From assembly GCA_902728285.1 (NCBI GenBank), contig CACVBU010000904.1, positions 372,001 to 436,000 of the forward strand: 64,000 nucleotides of DNA, given 5' to 3'. The stretch is from Clytia hemisphaerica (lineage: Eukaryota > Cnidaria > Hydrozoa > Leptothecata > Clytiidae). The position numbers and the translations under genes were made by a program. The notes below the pieces were generated by a model. It was not told the origin of the DNA. It saw only the letters and a program-made list of their open reading frames with translations, and did no database searches. Positions 57,194-64,000 of this stretch are shown here, piece by piece. Within the stretch, counting starts at the first letter, position 1. The number at the start of each line of letters is the position of its first letter.

Positions 57194-58442
57194 ATGGCGG
57201 AGGATCGATGTGCTGGTTGTACCTTCAAAGAAGATATTTATTGCAAAAAATGTGGTTCTCCACATACAAAAACAGAAAAACAGAGAACAATGAACTTAAG
57301 TGAATTTGCAGATGCAAGAAAACGGAAACTCAATCAATCAAACAAACACGGTAATACCAAAAAAAGCCACTTCATCCTCCTCAACAACAACAACCGCTAG
57401 TAAAGCAGCAGCAAAGAATGTTGAAATTAATATTGGTATTGCTAGTATTGATGAAAAATCTTCTATTTTGAAGAAACGACAAGGGCGTATGAGCCTCAGA
57501 GTTTTGGAAACTATTGATAGACATGATTTGTTAGATGCAGCAATTGAAAATATGCAAGATTTAATCAAAACTTCTGTGCCAGTGATGACTATGTTTTGCT
57601 TTATCAGGATTTGAGTGAGGTTGTAATTAAATGAATACAAAAAAGATTTTGGCAAAAGTTATGCTAAAATATGCTTCTTTTTGTGCCAAAAGTGTGATTT
57701 CGATGAAATAGAAAGCTCATCATTACCAACTAAAAAAAAGCAAAAATCAGTCATAGCAATTGACGAAATTGATAATGATGACTGTGGTAAACATGATAAT
57801 CATTTTGATGATGATGATGATCTCTTCCAAGCTGTTGATCCCAATTTAGTACTCCCACCACAATGTTCTTCTCACGCACCTCCACCTCCACCACCACGCT
57901 CTTACACACCTCCACCGACACAACCTTCAGCCACCCCTTCATCACCGCCTCCTTCCTCAACAAGACCGCCTGTTGATCCCCCATCTCAATTTGCTGATCC
58001 TGAAACTCTTAAAGATAAGATGACTCAACTTAAGGTTATTTTTAAAGAGCTACCTAAAATTGAATTGTTAGTCAGATGGAGATGTATATACATTGATACA
58101 ATGGAAAAATTAAAGATGCACTGGGCTGACGAAATTCGTCCTTTCACCGTTAAATTCATTTGGGATGAAGTGTCTGAAGGAGATGGAGTTTTACGTGAAT
58201 TTTTTTCGCTTTTCTTTGAAGACGCCCAAAAACATATTTTGGTAACCGGACAGTCTGGAAAATTCTCATTCTTACATTCCTTTGATCAAATCAGAAATAA
58301 GGAGTTTCATATTTATGGGAACTTAATTGCAATGGCACTGCTTTCTGATAGTGCTGGTCCAAGATGTTTATTAAGAGAAGTGGTATGTAAAATCTTTGAT
58401 GTAGAATATACATTTGTGCCTACTTGCGGACGGATTAATTAG
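57194..58442 (+). pseudogene. G2E3/HECT-like protein, N-terminal part of a HECT-type domain, truncated
   Basis: The ATG at 57194 (AACATGGCGG context) begins MAEDRCAGCTFKEDIYCKKC with paired cysteines (zinc site). After a shift near 57325: VEINIGIASID, KKRQGRMSLRVLETIDRHDL, AAIENMQDLIK; after a second shift near 57575: SDDYVLLYQDLSEVV; then DFGKSYAKICFFLCQKC, an acidic run, a proline-rich linker, and VKFIWDEVSEGDGVLREFFSLFF with YGNLIAMALLSDSAGPRCLL. The last two are the start of a HECT-like fold (V.F..E...D.GG..REFF). The catalytic-Cys half is absent: the frame stops at 58442 exactly where a MITE end begins. Family known to me as multicopy in cnidarians. If active it would be a ubiquitin ligase, but this copy cannot be. 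Confidence 0.7.
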
Positions 58443-58467
58443 ACGGCTATTAGGTACTCGAGAGTAC
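58441..58467. mobile_element. Single end of the G-run MITE family
   Basis: GACGGCTATTAGGTACTCGA GAGTA matches the right end of the element at 12821-13106 (GACGGCTATTACGTACCCGA GAGTA) with two changes. The other end is not found nearby. Confidence 0.6.
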
Positions 58468-58469
58468 AT

Positions 58470-61050
58470 TCTTTCTTTTGTTTAAAGAGGAATTTCTTAT
58501 GGGCCATTTTCAGACATTAGTTTTATGGAGAACAAAGAGTTTTTTCAGGTTTCATTCATTACCAGTAACTACGCGGAAAAGAGTCTTAAAAGCGCAAACA
58601 TTTCTGCCCTTAAAGTAAACAAAGACAAGTAAACAAGGATGCAACAAACGGAAGTTCATTTGAATTTGAACTGAAAAATAATTGGAAGAACACATTCCGA
58701 TTTAATTAATTTACAACGTTTATTTGATAAAAGTATACAACAGTAAAAAACAACAACTATAATCTAATCTATTTAATAGAATGGACAAAAATTACACACC
58801 CTTTGCCGACCAGTAAAACTGGGGTTAAAATAAATAGGACGGATGAAAATTCGTTGAACTTTACGGGGTTGACCTGATTGCCAGGGTGGGATATGCTCTT
58901 GAAAGCCGTTAAATAGGATAAATTACGCTTTTGAGAACAAAACATTGAATCAAAGTGAAACAATCGAGACTCAATGAACCTAATGTAAATAATAGACTAA
59001 GCATAGTGCTAATAAACGAGATAAAACGTTTCTATGCTAGAATTCAAATGAGCCGAGGTGCCACGAAAGGAAACCCCCATGAGAAAGTTCGAAATATCAA
59101 AACTACAGCCACAAAATAAATCAAACCAAAACAAACCAGCGGCGCTGATTGAGCTGTGTTCTACGATAAGTCTTCGACAACCAGCTGTGCTACACGATAA
59201 GTCTTCGACAATCACCCAAGGCGCGATTCACCACAGAATGAGCATTCTAGTCAAAGACCTAAAAGGGTAAATAATAAAATAATTCCCTAAAGCAAAACGA
59301 AAAGAAGGATAAAATAAAATAATTGATACGAATCGCTATCGCTTAATTTCGCGAAAAAAGTATCAATCAGAAGCTTGAATTAGTAATACTAATCTACTTC
59401 AGTCTTGTGTTGGTGTTCTATCATTTCTCATGTTTATTTATTGCCCCCTAGGTTCCAAATAAACAGGGGTTAGAGCGGCCCGTGTGGTTTTTATACAAAT
59501 TCCGGATTAAAAGTAAAATTTTCCCATATATTTCAAAAGATATACCACTCTATTACAAAGATAACGCTTAAATCCAATGCGTCAAAAAAATACGGCGTAT
59601 ATTTCAAGGCTTCCCTTTTTCTTGCCTTAGAAAGGTTAAAGAGTCGCTTCTAGCTAAAATCAGGTTACTAAGAACCAAAAAAAGGGCAGCTGAAAAAATC
59701 CTTTTAAGGTCCGGGGGGAGGGGGATTGGAAAATTTAGAAAAATTAACAAGCAGGGGTGGGGCGTTTGTGTGGAATCTAAGAATACCTCGCCATGGGGCT
59801 GACCATAGTCAAAATCGGTTTTGTAATGAGAAGATAAAGCTTTTGTTTTAGGTTCCCTGACACTTTTAACAAAAAAAACTGACCTTATAAATTAAGTCAT
59901 AAATCAATCATAAAGAATGGAACCCCGTAATGTAAAGGTAGAGATTCAGCTACGGCGCGTAAGGTCCTGGGTTAATTCCTAGCCATACTAAAGATTTCCG
60001 AAATGATACCTCTCCAATTAATAATGTTCAGCAGTTAAAGAGATAGATCAAAGGTAATTGGAGCAATCCAGGGAGAAAGAGTGGAACTTATTTTCGCCAA
60101 ATTAAATTCCCGCCAAAATTTCTTCCTTTAAGGTATTGGAACTTAATTTCGCGTATGAGAGGACTATTTGTTTACAAATATGGCCTATTTTGCTCTAAAA
60201 AGACCAATTTTATAAGTGATTTTTTAAATCCTGAGAATATTCGTGTTTCGTGGATTTGTCGAAAAACCGCAAAAATTTCTCCCTTAAGGTACTTTTTATA
60301 ATTGTAATTAAATCCGCTAAGAGTACAATTTAGAATCTAATTACAAAAATGATGCTGTGAATTTCAAAGACGTTGATGAATGTTATATTACCGTCTTACA
60401 AAAAGTGCTTAGTTTCAATAAACAACTTTTATGTTTCCAATTTTTTCACATCACCCGCCAAGAATTGAACTACCGCGCCGGGAAGAATAAGTCATAAGTT
60501 GGGATTTATTTTATCACCACCCCACTCAAATCGAGAAAGTTTTAGTCACTCCCCAAAAGAAGTTTATATGCGTGCGAGACGTTCGACGAAAAGTTGCGAG
60601 CTTACAAAGTTTCTGGCAAAGTAGGGGTTAATGAATCAACATGGATTTTTGTCGCGAGAAAGACGCTCTCCAACTCAACGTTCGACTATTTGATACGCTC
60701 CCTCATTCAATAAAATTGAAAGTCACCGCCAACAAGAAACTCTCATGAACAACGCATTCTTATTTAATTAAGTTCCTTATTCGAGAAGATCGAATTTTAT
60801 AGCGCCAATTTTAATCAAATTTAGCGCCTGGGTTTTGCTGAATTTTGCTGAAAGTGGAAAGAAATCTAGTAGCAATTTGGAAAATTATTCTATTCTTAAG
60901 GTTGGGCTCGATTTTCAGAGATTTAAATAGCTTCCTGATTTTTGAAAAATAAGAAGACGGGAGTCTGGGTGTTCTAAAGGTGAAAAGATTATCCAGTTTA
61001 ATTCCAATTTCTTTTTCTAACAGTTAGTAGCTGTAAGTAATTATCAATGT
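58470..61050. other. No gene recognised; scattered MITE traces
   Basis: 59700-59790 has a G-run/GGATTGGAAAA block like the MITE at 12.8 kb. 60110-60300 has two ends like the MITE at 14877. 59934-60000 and 60455-60490 have weak tRNA-like B-box words. No supported coding sequence. Confidence 0.4.
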
Positions 61051-61079
61051 CAAATAATATGAACAAACAAGCATGGTTC

Positions 61080-61800
61080 AAAAGCATCTTTTAAGAATTG
61101 AAAACAAGATTCTATGAAGGTATGTCAACGACAACTTAGATTACAGAGGCGATGGAAGTTGAGTTATACAGATCTTACTTGAACTAAAATTGTCTGTAAC
61201 CCTTTAAGTGTCACAGTCATTTTTTTTCTAAGTTTTTTTAAAGAAAATCGCTACTGCAGTTCAAACTTTAAAGGCTTATATAGGAAGGAGTTAGAAGCTC
61301 GTTCATAGTCCGTTGGATAGATTAGAGTCTCTTTTTTCTTTCAGACCTGCCTGAATGATAGAAAGGTGCCCAGTGGTAAAAGTACGAATTAATTCGCTGG
61401 AAGACCGAATCAAGAAATCTGGGTCAAATTTGAAGATTCTTGGATCACTCGTTGATCAAAAATGGTAAAAAAAAAATGATTAAAATCTTTAAAAAGTTTT
61501 TGTCAAACTTTTGCATTTTGTTTACTTTTTAACTTAAAATCTCGCTGAAAAGACTCACTTTTGATTTTTTTTTGCTTGGCCATGAAGCCCAATCCAATTC
61601 CTACGAGTTAGACCAAAAATGACGATTTCTAACTCAAACTATGCATTACAGGAGGGCTTCGCCCTCCTACATAGCCTCTGTCTGATATATACGACAATGG
61701 CACTTAAAGGGTTAAAGAGTCGAAAACCAAGTTCCATCAACTATTCCACGAAAACCTCCGATTACAGAAGCAATTGAAATTTAAACCACAGACAAGTTAG
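61080..61800. repeat. Degraded left edge of the satellite array
   Basis: 61085-61190 and 61715-61800 are diverged units (GATTACAGA(G/A)GCGATGGAAG type) on either side of a 514-bp MITE. Confidence 0.6.
61199..61712. mobile_element. TA-flanked MITE in the satellite, 514 bp
   Basis: ACCCTTTAAGTGTCACAGTC at the left faces CACTTAAAGGGT at the right, with TA outside each end (61197-61198, 61713-61714). It carries a 17-bp hairpin GGAGGGCTTCGCCCTCC at about 61652. Non-coding. Confidence 0.75.
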
Positions 61801-61822
61801 TTACTTTTGTGATGATTTAAAC

Positions 61823-63110
61823 ATGTCAGTCACTTTGTCACAAACAATCAAAGAACATGTGATAATAATGGTCCATTTATTTAAAGTTGAAAATAAGATT
61901 CTGTTAACATACTTCCACGGCAACCTCTGATTACAGAAGCGATGGAAGTTGAGTTGTACAGATCTTATCTGGACCAAAAAATTTTTTTCAAGAATCGAAA
62001 ACGAGATTCTGTCAACATACTTCCACGGCAACCTCTGATTACAGAAGCGATGGAAGTTGAGTTGTACAGATCTTCCCCAACCCCCAATTTCATTAAAAAA
62101 TTTCTTGATAATTGAATGTAAACAATAAGATTGTCGCAGTCATTTCGTCAGTCACTTTGTCACAAACAATCAAAGAACATGCGATAATAATTGGTCCATT
62201 TACTTAAAGTTGAAAATAAGATTCTGTTAACATACTTCCACGGCAACCTCTGATTACAGAAGCGATGGAAGTTGAGTTGTACAGATCTTATCTGGACCAA
62301 AATATTTTTTTCAAGAATCGAAAACGAGATTCTGTCAACATACTTCCACGGCAACCTCTGATTACAGAAGCGATGGAAGTTGAGTTGTACAGATCTTCCC
62401 CAACCCCCAATTTCATTAAAAAATTTCTTGATAATTAAATGTAAACAATAAGATTGTCGCCGTCATTTGGTCAGTCACTTTGTCTCAAACAATCAAAGAA
62501 TATGTGATAATAATTGGTCCATTTATTTAAAGTTGAAAATAAGATTCTGTTAACATACTTCCACGGCAACCTCTGATTACAGAAGCGATGGAAGTTGAGT
62601 TGTACAGATTTTATTTGGACCAAAATATTTTTTTTCAAGAATCGAAAACGAGATTCTGTCAACATACTTCCACGGCAACCTCCGATTACAGAGACGATGG
62701 AAGTTGAGTTGTACAGATCTTCCCCAACCCCCAATTTCATTTTAAAAAATTTCTTGATAATTTAATGTAAACGATAAGATTGTCGCAGTCATTTGGTCAG
62801 TCACTTTGTCACAAACAATCAAAGAATATGTGATAATAATTGGTCCATTTATTTAAAGTTGAAAATAAGATTCTGTTAACATACTTCCACGGCAACCTCT
62901 GATTACAGAAGCGATGGAAGATGAGTTGTACAGATCTTATTTGGACCAAAACATTTTTTTTTTTCAAGAATCGAAAACGAGATTCTGTCAACATACTTCC
63001 ACGGCAACCTCCGATTACAGAGACGATGGAAGTTGAGTTGTACAGACCTTCCCCAAACCCCAATTTCATTAAAAAATTTCTTGATAATTGAATGTAGACA
63101 TTGAAACTTC
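61823..63110. repeat. Satellite with ~323-bp higher-order unit, four copies
   Basis: ACTTCCACGGCAACCTC recurs at 61911, 62234, 62557 and 62883 (steps 323, 323, 326). A second copy of the same word lies 108-112 bp after each (62019, 62342, 62666, 62995). Each higher-order unit thus has two similar ~108-bp subunits plus a ~215-bp segment beginning TTCCCCAACCCCCAATTTC. Copies are highly alike. The minus-strand open frames over it are repeat translations. Confidence 0.9.
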
Positions 63111-63179
63111 CCCGAGTAATTCTATTGTCAATCATTTTGTCACAAAAGAAACCCTTTATATTCGTCAAAAAACTTACAT

Positions 63180-64000
63180 TGTATAAACAAGTTCAAGAAG
63201 CGTTAGAGAAGTATCACTAATGATCGAAGCATTATGACTGTCCGTTATCATTTGTTGAAATAAAGGACAACAAACAGTCTTTTCATCATGTTGACTTATG
63301 AAAAACGGATAAATCAATTGAAGGCTGTTTTAAAAAAGATCCGAATTTGCATACTTAACTTGTAATTCAGTGAATTTGGCAAAGTTCTTTCTCACCATTC
63401 ACAAGTGATTCAACACCCCCTTCATAAATGAATCAAACAAATGGTCGATTGATTTCGGCATCTTTGAAAATGCCGCATACTTCTTTTCGCCATGCCACTG
63501 TAAACTATGTGCGAAAAATTCGTAAAAAAAATTAAAACAATGGACACATATTCTTTATTGCACTTTAATTTACTTCGAAAATAATAACTTTAAAATTAAA
63601 ACACATAAAAAGATACCTACCTTGAAACAAAAACGTTGATAACATTCGTTTTAAAATGCGTCACTTTTTATTCTTTGGGAACGATTTATTTGGTTTTCGG
63701 ACGATCATTTCTTTGTTCTTATTACCACCGTTGTTGAGCCGTCTTCAGGTTGTGGTCAAGCTCTATCAAAATTTTGCTAATTAGCATGTGTTTATTTTTC
63801 TGTTGAAAAATGAAAAATAAGCTCAAAATTATAGAAATATTGTAAAGTTTTCTGGAAGGCCAATTAAAAATCAACTTTGTGGTTCTTACGACCAAGAATC
63901 AGGGAGGGCGATCATAAAAGAAATTTCTGTTGTGTACATTTCTAACCTTCACCTTTCTACAGAAGCATAAGTGGATTTCTAGTTTGTGTCAAACTCTCCC
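63180..64000. other. No gene recognised
   Basis: AT-rich right edge with no motif, repeat end or coding signal I can support. Confidence 0.4.

Noticed and set aside
56854..57228. Lysine-rich 124-codon minus-strand frame
   Set aside because: It is a translation of the CT-rich minisatellite.
59934..60000. tRNA-like piece with GGGTTAATTCC word
   Set aside because: A T-arm can be drawn, but no acceptor stem, anticodon arm or A box fits; at most a SINE trace.
61801..63168. Four similar minus-strand frames (76-119 codons) that look like a gene family
   Set aside because: They are the satellite units read as protein; the repeat steps explain the similarity.
1..64000. CRISPR arrays, operons, ribosome-binding sites
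   Set aside because: The window is clearly eukaryotic; direct repeats present are satellites and transposon parts without CRISPR spacing.

Overview
This is AT-rich eukaryotic DNA with spliced genes (GT..AG introns, split codons) and a very high load of mobile DNA. The protein families point to an early-branching aquatic animal, most likely a cnidarian. They include a gag with an N-terminal CxxxxC head, a retroviral-integrase-like captured gene, a P-element-type transposase, a Penelope-like element with GIY-YIG nuclease, an alpha-kinase, a HECT-like protein, and zinc-finger proteins of the kind I know mainly from cnidarians and molluscs. The phylum call is inference and no species can be named.

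Layout. 1-5.6 kb: two minus-strand zinc-finger genes, head to tail. The upstream one (5615-2578) has an N-terminal zinc module laid out like the N-terminal region of RAG1. 5.9-9.6 kb: a possible small membrane-protein gene, a broken non-LTR retrotransposon with restriction-like endonuclease domain that is split by an 867-bp TIR element with a perfect 9-bp target duplication, then a Gypsy pol scrap. 9.6-13.1 kb: repeats, including a ~93-bp minisatellite and a G-run MITE. 13.4-17.4 kb: two minus-strand genes of unknown function, one of them a clean 4-exon, 201-aa model. 17.4-30.9 kb: gene-poor, one two-exon gene (20138-22458) and many fold-back/MITE elements, including a provable nested pair. 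30.9-36 kb: K/E-rich ORF, ~183-bp tandem repeats, and a P-element-like transposase with many frame breaks. 36.8-43.6 kb: a ubiquitin-protease fragment and a broken integrase-like gene whose intron holds a young LTR element (identical 123-bp LTRs, 5-bp TSD, one intact gag-protease ORF lacking RT/RNase H/integrase core). 44-46.8 kb: two MITEs and an alpha-kinase gene. 47-58.4 kb: decayed BEL/Pao, a jockey/CR1-type LINE, a 5'-truncated Penelope-like element, a pyrimidine-rich minisatellite and a HECT-like gene fragment. 61-63.1 kb: a satellite array with ~323-bp higher-order unit, with a TA-flanked MITE in its degraded left edge.

There is no operon-like logic. The window is mainly transposons, transposon-derived genes and their remains. 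Many coding models need single-base shifts, often at homopolymers, while several others are clean. It is therefore unresolved gene by gene whether the breaks are real decay or assembly error.
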